A DNA stretch of 64,000 nt from JAIQFF01 sp963725615 (GTDB lineage: Bacteria > Acidobacteriota > Terriglobia > Terriglobales > Acidobacteriaceae). Of the stretch, positions 50,450 to 60,522 are shown piece by piece. Location: contig CAVRZO010000010.1 in NCBI GenBank assembly GCA_963725615.1, forward strand, positions 124,001 through 188,000. Reading direction: 5' to 3'. Both the position numbers and the translations under genes were made by a program. A model generated the notes under the pieces. It saw only the letters and a list, made by a program, of their open reading frames with translations, was not told where the DNA came from and did no database searches. Positions within the stretch are counted from its first letter, which is position 1, and every line of letters starts with the position of its first letter.

Positions 50450-52105
50450 TTGAAAGCCATCACCAGCAAACTTCACAGTTCGTTTACGACATTTGCTGTT
50501 ACCACAATTCTTCTCGTCTCGCCGGCTCGCGCGCAGAACGCAAATTTCCATAACGCTCCGGCATCAGCCAGAGAACTCAAGAACCCCTATGAAGGACAAC
50601 AGCCTGCGAACGCGAAGGCGTTGTTCCATCTCCGCTGCGCCCGCTGCCACGGGGAGAATGGCGAAGGCTCAGGGAACATTCCTCCTCTGAAGGCGGAAAG
50701 AATCAAGGCCGTGACATCGGGAGAGATTTTCTGGTTCATCACCAAAGGCGATGTGCCCAATGGCATGCCTTCCTGGGCAACTTTACCCAAACAACAACGC
50801 TGGCAGATTGTCAGCTACGTGCAGAACCTTGGTCAGCTGCGCGCCGGATCGAGCGCTCCGTCGGCCGCGCCCCTGGTGGCTGAGAAACTGAATGCACCGC
50901 CTCCCACGCCCCCGTTTACCGACTTCCGCTATGAGAAGCCGGGAAAAGTTCGCAAGATCACGGTCAAGGATCTTCCCGCTCCCTTTGCGACCGGGTCGGC
51001 CGGAAACGGGCCGCAGGTTGTGGCGCGTCCCGAAGGCGTATGGCCGCAGGTTCCTGAAGGCTTCAAAGTGGAACTCTACGCGGCTGGACTCGATAATCCG
51101 CGAATCATTCGCACCGCTCCCAACGGCGACATTTTCGTGGCCGAGACCAAGGCGGGCGACATCAGAGTATTCCGCGGAATCACCGCGAACGGCAAACCCG
51201 GGCAGATGGCGATGTTTGCGAGCGGATTGAACCAGCCGTTCGGCATCACATTTTATCCTCCGGGCCCTAATCCGCAGTGGGTTTACGTAGGCAATATGGA
51301 CTCGGTCGAGCGCTTCCCCTACAAAAACGGCGATTTGCAGGCCCGCGGCCCTGCCCAACACATTGCGGATTTGCCTGGCGAGGGAGGCCACACGACGCGT
51401 GATATTCAGTTTTCGCTTGATGGCAAGAGAATGTTTGTCTCGGTGGGGTCGGCTTCCAATGTCGACGACCCGGACACCACGCCGGGAGAAAAGAACCGCG
51501 CCGATGTTTTGGTATTCAATCCCGACGGTTCAAACTTGCAGGTTTACGCCTACGGTATTCGCAACTGCGTTGGACTTGGGATGAATCCTCTGACCGGCGA
51601 GTTGTGGTGTTCAACCAACGAACGCGACGGCTTGGGGGACAACCTGGTCCCCGACTACATCACCCATGTGCAGGAGGGTGGGTTTTACGGCTGGCCCTGG
51701 TGGTACTTGGGCGGCAATCAAGATCCCCGGCACAAGGGCAAACATCCCGAACTCAAAGATAAGGTCATCACGCCCGACGTCCTGTTGAACCCGCACAACG
51801 CGTCCCTCGGAATTACTTTCTACGATGGCAAACAATTTCCGGCGGAGTATCAAGGAGATCTTTTCGCGTCGGAGCACGGATCGTGGAACCGTGCGGTTCG
51901 TGTGGGCTACGAATTGATCCGCGTACCTCTGCATCAGACCGGGCGTGCCAGCGGCGAGTATGAGGATTTCATGACCGGATTCGTGGTCGACAACGGAAAT
52001 GTCTGGGGACGCCCGGTTGGCGTCACCACCGCTCCCGACGGCTCGCTGCTGGTCACCGACGACGGTTCGAATTCCATCTGGAGGATCAGTTACACCCGAA
52101 AGTGA
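50450..52105 (+). CDS. Cytochrome c - sorbosone/glucose dehydrogenase (PQQ-type beta-propeller) fusion
   Basis: About 551 residues. Signal peptide (FAVTTILLVSPARAQ), then a cytochrome c domain (about 40-115) with CARCHGENGEGSG and the axial Met in NGMPSW. A linker (about 120-190) leads to a six-blade GSDH-type propeller (about 200-550: IRTAPNGDIFVAETKAGDIR, HTTRDIQFSLDGKRMFVSVG, GGFYGWPWWY). It probably oxidises a sugar or aldehyde in the periplasm and hands electrons to its own haem. TTG 50450 is chosen for GGAGGG 8 bases upstream; ATG 50426 is the alternative. A multicopper oxidase gene follows 38 bases later. Confidence 0.88.
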   Translation: MKAITSKLHSSFTTFAVTTILLVSPARAQNANFHNAPASARELKNPYEGQQPANAKALFHLRCARCHGENGEGSGNIPPLKAERIKAVTSGEIFWFITKGDVPNGMPSWATLPKQQRWQIVSYVQNLGQLRAGSSAPSAAPLVAEKLNAPPPTPPFTDFRYEKPGKVRKITVKDLPAPFATGSAGNGPQVVARPEGVWPQVPEGFKVELYAAGLDNPRIIRTAPNGDIFVAETKAGDIRVFRGITANGKPGQMAMFASGLNQPFGITFYPPGPNPQWVYVGNMDSVERFPYKNGDLQARGPAQHIADLPGEGGHTTRDIQFSLDGKRMFVSVGSASNVDDPDTTPGEKNRADVLVFNPDGSNLQVYAYGIRNCVGLGMNPLTGELWCSTNERDGLGDNLVPDYITHVQEGGFYGWPWWYLGGNQDPRHKGKHPELKDKVITPDVLLNPHNASLGITFYDGKQFPAEYQGDLFASEHGSWNRAVRVGYELIRVPLHQTGRASGEYEDFMTGFVVDNGNVWGRPVGVTTAPDGSLLVTDDGSNSIWRISYTRK

Positions 52106-52143
52106 CAGCGAGCCAGTTCACCTTGAGTTGAGCGAGAGACACG

Positions 52144-53643
52144 ATGCCAGATTCTCTCTTCTCACGTCGAAAATTCCTGAAGACAGCCGGTGCCATGGCG
52201 GGAAGTTCCCTGCTTTCTCCGGTTGCTGTTTTTGGCCAGTCGGCTCTGTCGCATCCGCAGGCCGCTGAATCTCAGATCGGCAGTCCTCCGGACTACACCC
52301 TTACCATCGCCGTCAAGCCTATCGAGCTTGCTCCGAATCGTATCCTCTCGACGACTACATACAACGGCCAGTTTCCGGGCCCACTGCTGCGCTTGAAAGA
52401 AGGCCAGCGGGTGACCGTCGACATTCACAATCAAACCGACAGGCCTGAGCAATTGCACTGGCACGGGCAAGCCGTTTCCACGGAGGTCGATGGAGCCGCC
52501 GAAGAGGGCACTCCGTTCATCGCACCGCACGGAAGCCGGCGCATCTCCTTTGTGCCCAAGCCCTCCGGATTTCGCTTCTATCACACCCACGTCCGCGCAA
52601 AAGAGGACTTGAGCGCTGGACAGTACAGTGGCCTTGTCGGTCCCGTATACATCGAACCCAAGGACCATCCGGGCGACTATGACCGCGAAGTCTTCCTGAC
52701 CCTGAAGGAATTCGAGCCCTCATTCAGCCGCGGCGGAGACATGGCGATGGATTTCCTATCCCCGGCAACGGTGGTAAAAAGCCTAAAAGATACTGGAGAG
52801 CGCGCGATGAAAACCTCGCTGGCAAAGGGCGCGCCGCATGGGTTTGAAGTAGGCTATGGATCATTCAGCATCAACGGGCGCATGCTGGGGCATGGCGAGC
52901 CGATACGGGTAAAGCGCGGTGAGCGAGTGTTGTTCCATATCCTGAATGGAAGCGCGACCGAAATTCGCAGCCTGGCGCTGCCCGGACACACCTTTACGGT
53001 GGTTACGCTGGACGGAAATACAATTCCCAAACCAACGCCGGTTCCCGGGCTTTGGCTGGGCACGGCAGAACGGGTCTCTGCCATCGTGGAGATGAATCAT
53101 CCGGGGATTTGGATCATGGGTGATCTGGCGGACGACGATCGCCATCACGGTATGGGCATCGTAGTCGAATATGCTGGGGAGAAGGGCAAGCCGCAGTGGA
53201 TTGCTCCAAAACCGTTTCGCTGGAATTATGCCCACTTTGGCCGCACTGCCGTGGCCCCAGAGCCTGACCAGACCTTCGACATGACCTTCGCCAAGCAAAA
53301 TGCTGCGCAGGATGGCTTCAACCTGTGGACGATCAATGACGTCGCCTTCTCGGAAGAACACATGCAACCCATGTTCCGGTTGGAAAGAGGCAAGCGCTAC
53401 CGCCTTCGCATGCAGAACGCGAGTGATGACATTCACCCGGTTCATCTTCATCGCCACAGTTTCGAACTGAGTCAAGTAGCCGGCCAGATGACTTCGGGCG
53501 TGATGAAAGATGTCGTGATGGTCGGCGGCTATCAAAAGGTCGATGTCGATTTCACGGCGGACAATCCCGGGCTTACACTGTTTCATTGTCATCAGCAACT
53601 ACACATGGACTTTGGGTTCATGGCGCTGTTCGATTACATCTAG
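52144..53643 (+). CDS. Tat-exported multicopper oxidase
   Basis: 499 residues. The twin-arginine signal is SRRKFLKTAGAMAGSSLL. The cupredoxin domains hold all copper motifs: LHWHGQ, FYHTHV, HPVHLHRHSFEL and HCHQQLHMDFGFM, the last with the T1 His, Cys and Met ligands. It may oxidise metals, phenols or serve as an electron outlet. It follows the cytochrome-sorbosone dehydrogenase gene closely, so the two are probably co-transcribed. GAGAG lies upstream of the ATG. Confidence 0.92.
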   Translation: MPDSLFSRRKFLKTAGAMAGSSLLSPVAVFGQSALSHPQAAESQIGSPPDYTLTIAVKPIELAPNRILSTTTYNGQFPGPLLRLKEGQRVTVDIHNQTDRPEQLHWHGQAVSTEVDGAAEEGTPFIAPHGSRRISFVPKPSGFRFYHTHVRAKEDLSAGQYSGLVGPVYIEPKDHPGDYDREVFLTLKEFEPSFSRGGDMAMDFLSPATVVKSLKDTGERAMKTSLAKGAPHGFEVGYGSFSINGRMLGHGEPIRVKRGERVLFHILNGSATEIRSLALPGHTFTVVTLDGNTIPKPTPVPGLWLGTAERVSAIVEMNHPGIWIMGDLADDDRHHGMGIVVEYAGEKGKPQWIAPKPFRWNYAHFGRTAVAPEPDQTFDMTFAKQNAAQDGFNLWTINDVAFSEEHMQPMFRLERGKRYRLRMQNASDDIHPVHLHRHSFELSQVAGQMTSGVMKDVVMVGGYQKVDVDFTADNPGLTLFHCHQQLHMDFGFMALFDYI

Positions 53644-53788
53644 GGACTTCAAAGCAGCATCCGCATAACGGAACTGACGCGGAACCGGTTGGAGCGCACC
53701 GACGAAGTGGTTACAATTGTCGTCGTCACCGACGCGTTTCTTTTTCAATCCAGCTATCCCCGAATGTCTTGCGGGTTCGTGAGTTCTC

Positions 53789-54955
53789 TTGATCCATAGA
53801 TATGACGCTCTGATCCTCGGCGGCGGCGCTGCCGGATTGATGTGTGCCATTGAAGCGGGTAAGCGGGGACGGCGAGTGGCCGTCCTCGAACGCGCCGAGC
53901 GTCTAGGGAAGAAGATTCTGATCTCCGGCGGTGGACGCTGCAATTTCACCAACCTCTACTGCTCGGCGGCGAATTTCATCTCGGCCAATCCCCACTTCGC
54001 CAAATCCGCGTTGGCCCGCTACACCCCCGCTGACTTTGTGGCGCTGGTCGAGAAGCACCGCATTCCCTATCACGAAAAGACGCTGGGCCAGCTCTTCTGC
54101 GATCACTCCGCTCAAGAGATTCTGAGCATGCTCGAAACGGAGTGTCGTGAGTCCGGAGTTCAGCTCTCTACTAGTATTGCAATTCAGGAAGTAACGCGGA
54201 CCGACGAGTTTGTGGTGAGGACCCAGGAAAACGAATTTCGCGCTCCGGCATTGGTTGTGGCCACCGGCGGGCTGTCTATTCCGAAGATGGGCGCCACCGG
54301 ATTCGGCTATGACCTGGCGCGACAATTTGGACTGGTGATCCGAGAGACTCGGCCGGGCCTGGTGCCACTCCTGTTCGGTGCCAGGGATAGCCGACGCTAC
54401 ACTGACCTCGCCGGCGTATCCGCCGAGGTAATTGCTGCGTGTGACAGCCAGAGTTTCCGGGAAAAAATGTTGGTGACTCATCGCGGGCTGAGTGGGCCGG
54501 CGATCCTGCAGATTTCGTCATACTGGAATAAAGAGGAATCCATCCTCATTGACCTCGCGCCGGAACAAGAGATCACCGCAGAGCTTCTCGAAGGCGTCAT
54601 GCCGCGGAACATCGTCTCGCTGCGTGCTGCGTTGCGTAGATATCTTCCCAACCGTTTGGCGGATCGCTGGTTGGAACTTCACGAACCCAAGAGCTGGACC
54701 AATGCCTCCCTCAAGGAAGTCGAGCGCAAGATTCACCAGTGGGCCCTGGCGCCGGCGGGTACGGAGGGCTATGGAAAAGCCGAGGTGACCGTGGGAGGCG
54801 TAGACACCGACGAGTTGTCCGCAAAAACGATGGAGAGCCGGAAAGTGCGCGGCCTGTTTTTCATTGGAGAAGTGGTGGATGTGACCGGGCACTTGGGCGG
54901 ATTCAATTTCCAATGGGCATGGGCATCGGGCGCCAGCGCGGGACGGGCGTTGTAG
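53789..54955 (+). CDS. HI0933/YhiN-family flavoprotein
   Basis: 388 residues. FAD-binding start DALILGGGAAGLMCAIEAGK with LERAERLGKKILISGGGRCN, then VVATGGLSIPKMGATGFGYD, THRGLSGPAILQIS and the C-terminal TGHLGGFNFQWAWASG. The family is widespread and its reaction is not settled. Start TTG 53789. Confidence 0.92.
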   Translation: MIHRYDALILGGGAAGLMCAIEAGKRGRRVAVLERAERLGKKILISGGGRCNFTNLYCSAANFISANPHFAKSALARYTPADFVALVEKHRIPYHEKTLGQLFCDHSAQEILSMLETECRESGVQLSTSIAIQEVTRTDEFVVRTQENEFRAPALVVATGGLSIPKMGATGFGYDLARQFGLVIRETRPGLVPLLFGARDSRRYTDLAGVSAEVIAACDSQSFREKMLVTHRGLSGPAILQISSYWNKEESILIDLAPEQEITAELLEGVMPRNIVSLRAALRRYLPNRLADRWLELHEPKSWTNASLKEVERKIHQWALAPAGTEGYGKAEVTVGGVDTDELSAKTMESRKVRGLFFIGEVVDVTGHLGGFNFQWAWASGASAGRAL

Positions 54956-55072
54956 ATGGATTCTTTAAATTGAGCCACTACCCCGGGAGCCTGCTCCTTG
55001 ACGTCAGCCAGAACTGGGTTGATGATCTTGGGTCGGACTTCATCATTTGAAATTCACTGGGGCCTTGAAACA

Positions 55073-56164
55073 ATGTCCTGCACTCTTCTTTCATCCGGTC
55101 AGCGCATAACATTTAGCACTTCCCTCTTGCGCGTGGCCTGCGGCGCGTTTTTAGTCCTCGGGCTGGGCCTCGCATCCTGGGCAACACATGCTCCGCACAA
55201 AGACAAGTCCCTGCATATTTACTTCGTCGATGTCGAAGGGGGTCAGGCGACTCTATTCGTTACTCCCGCGGGTCAATCCTTGCTGATCGACACAGGCTGG
55301 CCGGGAAATCATGGCCGCGATGCGGACCGGATCACTGCCACCGCGCGGAAAGCAGGCATCAGCAAAATTGATTACGTTCTGATTACTCATTTTCATGATG
55401 ACCACGTGGGTGGCGCTCCACAACTGGTCGCGCGCATTCCGGTGGCAACATTTATTGACCACGGAGACAACCGCGAAACCACCGACGCCGTGACCGTGAA
55501 GGACTGGCAAGCCTACCAGGCCGTGCTGGCAACTGGAAAGTACAAGCGCATCAGCGCCAAGCCGGGAGATGCCCTGCCGATCAAGGGAATGCAGGCCACG
55601 ATTGTCAGCTCAGATGCGGCATTGATCGAAAAACCGCTGGCTGGAGCCGGGCAGGAGAATCCTTACTGCAAGGATGCCGAACAATTTCCGGCGGACACGA
55701 CGGAAAACCTGCGGTCTCTGGGGACGTTCATTAACTTTGGCAAGCTGAGAATCCTCGACCTGGGCGATCTTACGCATGACAAGGAAATGCAGTTGATGTG
55801 CCCGGTTAATAAAATCGGCAAGATCGACATTTACATCGTTTCTCATCATGGCTTGGCGCAAAGCAGCAGCCTGCCTTTTGTATACGGTCTCGCTCCCCGC
55901 GTGGCGATCATGGACAACGGCGCGAAGAAAGGCGGCACTCCGTCGGTCCTGGACATAATCAGGAAATCACCCGGCCTTGAGGATCTCTGGCAACTGCATT
56001 TTTCGGAAGAGGGTGGCGCGGCGCACAATGTTGCCGCGGAGTTCATCGCGAATCCCGATGGCCCGGATGCCGCCAATGATCTGGAGCTAACGGCTCATCC
56101 CGGCGGAAGCTTCGAAGTCTTCAACTCGCGGACGCAGAAGAGCAAAAACTATCTGGCGCGCTGA
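55073..56164 (+). CDS. Exported metallo-beta-lactamase-fold hydrolase
   Basis: 363 residues with a signal segment (LRVACGAFLVLGLGLASWA) and an MBL domain like that of the ComEC C-terminus: IYFVDVEGGQATLFV, LLIDTGW, the metal motif THFHDDHVGG, IVSHHGL. The metal site looks complete. The substrate is unknown; related domains cleave nucleic acids or phosphoesters. ATG 55073 is preferred over 54998. Confidence 0.88.
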   Translation: MSCTLLSSGQRITFSTSLLRVACGAFLVLGLGLASWATHAPHKDKSLHIYFVDVEGGQATLFVTPAGQSLLIDTGWPGNHGRDADRITATARKAGISKIDYVLITHFHDDHVGGAPQLVARIPVATFIDHGDNRETTDAVTVKDWQAYQAVLATGKYKRISAKPGDALPIKGMQATIVSSDAALIEKPLAGAGQENPYCKDAEQFPADTTENLRSLGTFINFGKLRILDLGDLTHDKEMQLMCPVNKIGKIDIYIVSHHGLAQSSSLPFVYGLAPRVAIMDNGAKKGGTPSVLDIIRKSPGLEDLWQLHFSEEGGAAHNVAAEFIANPDGPDAANDLELTAHPGGSFEVFNSRTQKSKNYLAR

Positions 56165-56196
56165 CGCGCATCCAGACCGAATCGAGGACGTCCCTA

Positions 56197-57453
56197 TTGC
56201 TGCGCTGGCGAATCGCCATCCTGGTTAGCGTTGCCATCGCGATCAGCTATCTGGATCGCCAGACGCTTCCTGTGGCGGTCAGCGCAATCGCACGAGATAT
56301 CCCGCTTTCCAATCAGCGATTCTCTGCACTGCAATCGGCGTTCCTGCTTTCCTATGCGTTGATGTACCTGGGTGGAGGCAAACTGGTCGACGCTCTTGGC
56401 ACTCGTATCGGATTTGCCGTCATCATGACGTTCTGGTCGCTGGCCAACGCGAGTCATGCCCTGGCTACAAGTTTCGCCATGCTGATAGGAAGCCGATTTC
56501 TTTTGGGGATGGGCGAGGGCGGAGGCTTTCCGGCGGCCACCCGCGCTGTGGCCGAATGGTTCCCAACGAAAGAGCGAGCGACCGCGATGGGCATCATCAA
56601 CGCCGGCACTGCCGTGGGAGCAATGATCGCGCCTCCATTGATCGCCCTGCTGCTGGCCTATTCGGGCTGGCGATGGATTTTTGTCGTCACCGGCGGTTTC
56701 GGGTTGCTCTGGACGGTGTGGTGGATCGCCTCTTATTTTTCGCCGGAGAATCATCCCGATTCCCTAGTGCGCGAACAATTCGCGCCTGCCTCTGAGCCCT
56801 CGCTCCCCAGGCCGACGATTTCCTGGATTGATTTGCTCACGATTCGCGAGTCCTGGGGCTTGATAAGCGCCAAGTTTCTCAGCGATGCGGCCTGGTACTT
56901 CTATCTTTTCTGGCTTCCGAAATATCTTTACGATGCCCGGGGATTTGATGTGAAGGCAGTCGGCACCTTTGCCTGGATCCCTTACGCCGCTGCGGGTGTT
57001 GGATGCCTTTTAGGCGGCTGGTTTTCCAGCTACCTGATAAAGCGTCAGTTCTCGCTGGGCGTGGCGCGGAAATTGGCCCTGGGGCTGAGTGCGGCGGTGA
57101 TGCCGTCCATCCTGCTGGTCCCGCGGCTTCCGGTAGCATGGGCGCTCGCGATATTCAGCCTCGCGTACTTCGGACAGCAATCATGGTCAACTCTGGTGAT
57201 GGTGCTCCCCACCGACCTCTTCCCTGCCGGCGTCGTCGGTTCCGTGGCCGGACTGGTGGGCTTCGGCGGAGCGATGGGGGGAATCGCCTTCGGACAGCTG
57301 GTGGGATATCTGCTGGACCACGGAATTGGCTACGGTGTCGTATTCTCATTGGCTGGCACTTTTCATGTGGCTGCCTTCGTTATTATTCTTGCCACCGTGC
57401 CCGTAGTCTCGCCTCTGAAACTGGAACGGAAACTGAGTTATTCGGGAGCCTGA
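56197..57453 (+). CDS. MFS transporter, sugar-acid (ACS/hexuronate) type
   Basis: 418 residues and about 12 membrane segments. The start ISYLDRQTLPVAVSAIARD and GEGGGFPAATRAVAEWFPTKERATAMGI match the anion:cation symporter family (ExuT, GudP, RhmT). With the L-rhamnonate dehydratase gene overlapping its end (TGATG), the cargo is probably L-rhamnonate or a similar aldonate. TTG start. Confidence 0.9.
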   Translation: MLRWRIAILVSVAIAISYLDRQTLPVAVSAIARDIPLSNQRFSALQSAFLLSYALMYLGGGKLVDALGTRIGFAVIMTFWSLANASHALATSFAMLIGSRFLLGMGEGGGFPAATRAVAEWFPTKERATAMGIINAGTAVGAMIAPPLIALLLAYSGWRWIFVVTGGFGLLWTVWWIASYFSPENHPDSLVREQFAPASEPSLPRPTISWIDLLTIRESWGLISAKFLSDAAWYFYLFWLPKYLYDARGFDVKAVGTFAWIPYAAAGVGCLLGGWFSSYLIKRQFSLGVARKLALGLSAAVMPSILLVPRLPVAWALAIFSLAYFGQQSWSTLVMVLPTDLFPAGVVGSVAGLVGFGGAMGGIAFGQLVGYLLDHGIGYGVVFSLAGTFHVAAFVIILATVPVVSPLKLERKLSYSGA

Positions 57454-58625
57454 TGAGGATCAAAGAAGTTCGTACTCGCGTAATGCGCTGGCGCGGAAAG
57501 ACAGTCCCCTTGCCACCCCATTTCTGCACCAATCCCATGGACTTGCTGGACCTGCCGGAAGCTTCGATGCAGACGTTCACCTTTCACGGCTGGCTGGTGG
57601 TTGAAATCTTAACCGACGACGGACTGGCGGGGATCGGCAACGCTGCGCTCGCGCCCCAGGTCACGAAACAGGTGATCGATCTCCATCTCAAGCCGCTCTT
57701 GATTGGAAAAGACCCGTGGGACATCGAGTTTCTCTGGCAGCTCATGTATCGCAAGACGATGGCGTTCGGTCGCAGAGGCATCGGCATGGTTGCGATCAGC
57801 GCGGTTGATATTGCGCTGTGGGACATTCTGGGCAAGTCCGCGAAGCAGCCTGTCTATCGACTGCTCGGGGGGAGGACCAAACCGCGTATTCCGGTCTATG
57901 CCAGCCGGCTCTACAGCGTCGAGTTGAGCGAGTTGGCGGCCGAGGCGAAACGTTACAAGGCCGAAGGCTACAAGGCTATCAAGCTTCGCTTTGGCTGGGG
58001 GCCAACGGATGGCGCCGCTGGTATGCAACGCAATGTCAACCTGGTTCAAACCGTGCGCGAGACCGTGGGCGATGGGATCGACGTGATGGCCGACGCTTAC
58101 ATGGGATGGACCCTCGACTATGCCAAGCGCATGCTGCCGCTCCTCGAACCTTTTAACCTGAGATGGCTGGAAGAGCCGGTCATCCCCGATGATGTGCACG
58201 GCTACGCCGAATTGAAGTCGTACGGGCGAGTTCCCATCGCAGGCGGAGAGCACGAGTTCACCGCTTACGGTTTTCGCGACCTGCTGGAGGCCCGCGCACT
58301 CGACTATATACAGTTCGATACGAATCGCGTGGGTGGCCTCACGCAGGCCCGCAAGATTGCCGCGCTGGCAGAGGCGTACTCCGTCCCGGTTATCCCTCAT
58401 GCCGGGCAGATGCACAACTATCATGTCGTGATGGCCAGCCTGAATTCGCCCATGGCCGAGTACTTTCCGGTCGTCGACGTCGAAGTTGGCAACGAATTAT
58501 TCTGGTACATCTTCAATGGGGAGCCTAAGGCCAAAGACGGCTTCATTGATCTGGACGAAAGCGTTCCAGGCCTGGGCCTGACGATAAACGAAGCGGCACT
58601 GGAAAAGTTCGAAGTCACCGAATGA
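57453..58625 (+). CDS. rhmD: L-rhamnonate dehydratase-like enolase-superfamily enzyme
   Basis: 390 residues. It dehydrates a six-carbon acid sugar to the 2-keto-3-deoxy acid. RhmD-like signatures: KLRFGWGPTDGAAGMQRN, YMGWTLDYAKRMLPLLEPFN, WLEEPV (metal Glu), GGEHEFTAYGF (metal Glu), QFDTNRVGG and IPHAGQMHNYH (catalytic His), ending PGLGL. The match to L-rhamnonate dehydratase is close from memory; L-lyxonate or L-mannonate are alternative substrates. Overlaps both neighbours. The long frame from 57003 is inside the transporter. Confidence 0.88.
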   Translation: MRIKEVRTRVMRWRGKTVPLPPHFCTNPMDLLDLPEASMQTFTFHGWLVVEILTDDGLAGIGNAALAPQVTKQVIDLHLKPLLIGKDPWDIEFLWQLMYRKTMAFGRRGIGMVAISAVDIALWDILGKSAKQPVYRLLGGRTKPRIPVYASRLYSVELSELAAEAKRYKAEGYKAIKLRFGWGPTDGAAGMQRNVNLVQTVRETVGDGIDVMADAYMGWTLDYAKRMLPLLEPFNLRWLEEPVIPDDVHGYAELKSYGRVPIAGGEHEFTAYGFRDLLEARALDYIQFDTNRVGGLTQARKIAALAEAYSVPVIPHAGQMHNYHVVMASLNSPMAEYFPVVDVEVGNELFWYIFNGEPKAKDGFIDLDESVPGLGLTINEAALEKFEVTE

Positions 58626-59632
58626 GGCTCATGACGCGACTGGTTCAACTCAAGCACGGAGATTCGAGGCGGGTGGCGCTGGTCGAAGAACCGCAACTGC
58701 GGCTGCTTGACGGTTGCAGCTCAATCTACGAATTGGCCAACTCCGCCATCAACTGCGGCACAAAGCTCAGCGACATAGCGCGCAAGCGGGCCACGGGCGA
58801 GCTGCTCGATTATGATCCTATTTACCGCGGGCAGTCGGACTGGCGAATTCTGCCGCCCATTGACCATCCCGCGGAACCGGCGCGCTGCCTGGTTTCGGGA
58901 ACTGGATTGACCCACATGGGTAGCGCTCGCGGTCGCCAGAGTATGCACGCCTCGACCGAAGCGGACCTGACTGACAGCATGAAGATGTTTCGCTGGGGAA
59001 TCGAGGGTGGGCGTCCAGCGCCCGGATGCATCGGCGCCGCTCCGGAGTGGTTCTACAAAGGCACGGGCACGATCCTGCGCGGACACGGCGATGCTCTCGA
59101 GGTGCCGCCTTACGCCGGCGACGGCGGCGAGGAAGCGGAAGTCGCCGGCATTTACATGATTGCTCCCGACGGGCAGCCGTGCCGCATCGGCCTGGCGGGC
59201 GGCAACGAATTTTCAGATCACGTATTTGAGAAGACGAACTATCTCAATCTGGCGGGTTCCAAGCTTCGCACCTGTGCGCTCGGCCCTGAAATTCTGGTGG
59301 ACGCCGAATTTGAATCCGTGCCGGTTGAAGTAAAGATTGAGCGCGATCGCACCACACTCTGGTCGAAAACATTCCGCACGGGAGTGGCCGAGATGTGTCA
59401 CAGCCTGGCGAACATCGAACACCATCATTTCAAGCATGAAGCGCATCGCCGGCCGGGAGACGTCCACGTGCATTTCTTCGGCACTGACGCCTTGAGTTTC
59501 AGCGATGGCATAAACTTGCAGGATGGCGACGTGATGCAAGTCTCGATTGAGGGCTTTGGACGGCCTTTGAGAAATCCGGTGCGCGTGGCCGGCGGTAAAG
59601 CAAAACTGATCAGCATAAAAGCTCTGGGGTGA
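58622..59632 (+). CDS. AraD1/GguC family protein (FAH-like fold)
   Basis: 336 residues. Contains GSARGRQSMH, TDSMKMFRWGIEGGRPAPGC, EWFYKGTG, a metal-site region GGEEAEVAGIYMIAPDG, and HVHFFGTDALSFSDGINLQDGD. AraD1-type proteins are proposed 2-keto-3-deoxy-L-arabonate dehydratases. In the rhamnose route a related FAH-like enzyme hydrolyses the 2,4-diketo-3-deoxy acid. Given the gene before it, it probably acts on the product of rhamnonate dehydration. Start overlaps rhmD by 4 bases. Confidence 0.85.
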   Translation: MRLMTRLVQLKHGDSRRVALVEEPQLRLLDGCSSIYELANSAINCGTKLSDIARKRATGELLDYDPIYRGQSDWRILPPIDHPAEPARCLVSGTGLTHMGSARGRQSMHASTEADLTDSMKMFRWGIEGGRPAPGCIGAAPEWFYKGTGTILRGHGDALEVPPYAGDGGEEAEVAGIYMIAPDGQPCRIGLAGGNEFSDHVFEKTNYLNLAGSKLRTCALGPEILVDAEFESVPVEVKIERDRTTLWSKTFRTGVAEMCHSLANIEHHHFKHEAHRRPGDVHVHFFGTDALSFSDGINLQDGDVMQVSIEGFGRPLRNPVRVAGGKAKLISIKALG

Positions 59633-59635
59633 ATT

Positions 59636-60508
59636 ATGGCAAGACCGCGCGTAGCAATTATCGGGTTGGGAATCATGGGAGGCGGGATGGCTGGGCGGGT
59701 GCTCTCCGCGGATTTTCCCCTGGCTGTCTACAACAGAAATCCCGACAAGTCTGGACCCTTCGGCAGCGCGGGAGCGACCGTGGCTGCGTCGCCGCGCGAG
59801 GCGGCATCCCATGCGGACATCATCATCAGCATGGTCTCGGATGATATTGCCTCCCGCGGCGTGTGGCTTAGCGAAAACGGCGCGTTGGCAGGAGCCCGTC
59901 GCGGAGCGGTGCTCATTGAGTGCAGCACTCTCACAGTCGGATGGGTCAAGGAACTGGCGGCTGCGGCCGCCAAGCAAGGATGCGAGCTGCTGGATGCGCC
60001 CGTGACCGGCACCAAGCCCCATGCGGCCTCTGGCGAATTATCGTTTCTGATCGGAGGCTCGGACGCGGCGCTCGCAACTGCCCAACCCGTTCTCTCCGTG
60101 CTGGGACGCGAATTCATTCATCTCGGCCCGACCGGAAGCGGAGCGCTGATGAAGCTCATCAATAATTTCATGTGCGGCGTGCAAGCTGCGTCTCTCGCGG
60201 AAGCCGAATATATGATCGGCGCCGGCGGCCTGGACCTCGCGAAGGCTCTCCCGATACTCACCCACGGGGCTCCGGGCAGTGGCCTGGTGCAGAGGGCCGC
60301 CGCTCGCGCCTTTGCCAATGACTTTACCCCGAATTTCCCGCTGCATTTGATGGCCAAGGATCTGGGGTACGCCATCGCCGAAGCTTCTCACCTCGGACAC
60401 AACCTTCAGACAGCAAATTCCGCGCTCACCATATTTAAAGAAGCGATTGCCAAGGGCTACGGCGATCAAGATTTTTCTGCGGTGATCAAGTCACAGCAGC
60501 GCGGTTGA
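59636..60508 (+). CDS. 3-hydroxyisobutyrate dehydrogenase-like reductase
   Basis: 290 residues. NAD(P)-binding VAIIGLGIMGGGMAGRVL, substrate-binding DAPVTGTKPHA, and the catalytic Lys in GSGALMKLINNFM. The C-terminal helical domain ends in KDLGYAIAEASHLG. The family includes tartronate semialdehyde reductase. It lies 3 bases after the AraD1 gene, so it belongs to the same operon and may reduce the small aldehyde or keto acid made there. Confidence 0.9.
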   Translation: MARPRVAIIGLGIMGGGMAGRVLSADFPLAVYNRNPDKSGPFGSAGATVAASPREAASHADIIISMVSDDIASRGVWLSENGALAGARRGAVLIECSTLTVGWVKELAAAAAKQGCELLDAPVTGTKPHAASGELSFLIGGSDAALATAQPVLSVLGREFIHLGPTGSGALMKLINNFMCGVQAASLAEAEYMIGAGGLDLAKALPILTHGAPGSGLVQRAAARAFANDFTPNFPLHLMAKDLGYAIAEASHLGHNLQTANSALTIFKEAIAKGYGDQDFSAVIKSQQRG

Positions 60509-60522
60509 GATTTTCCCCACGG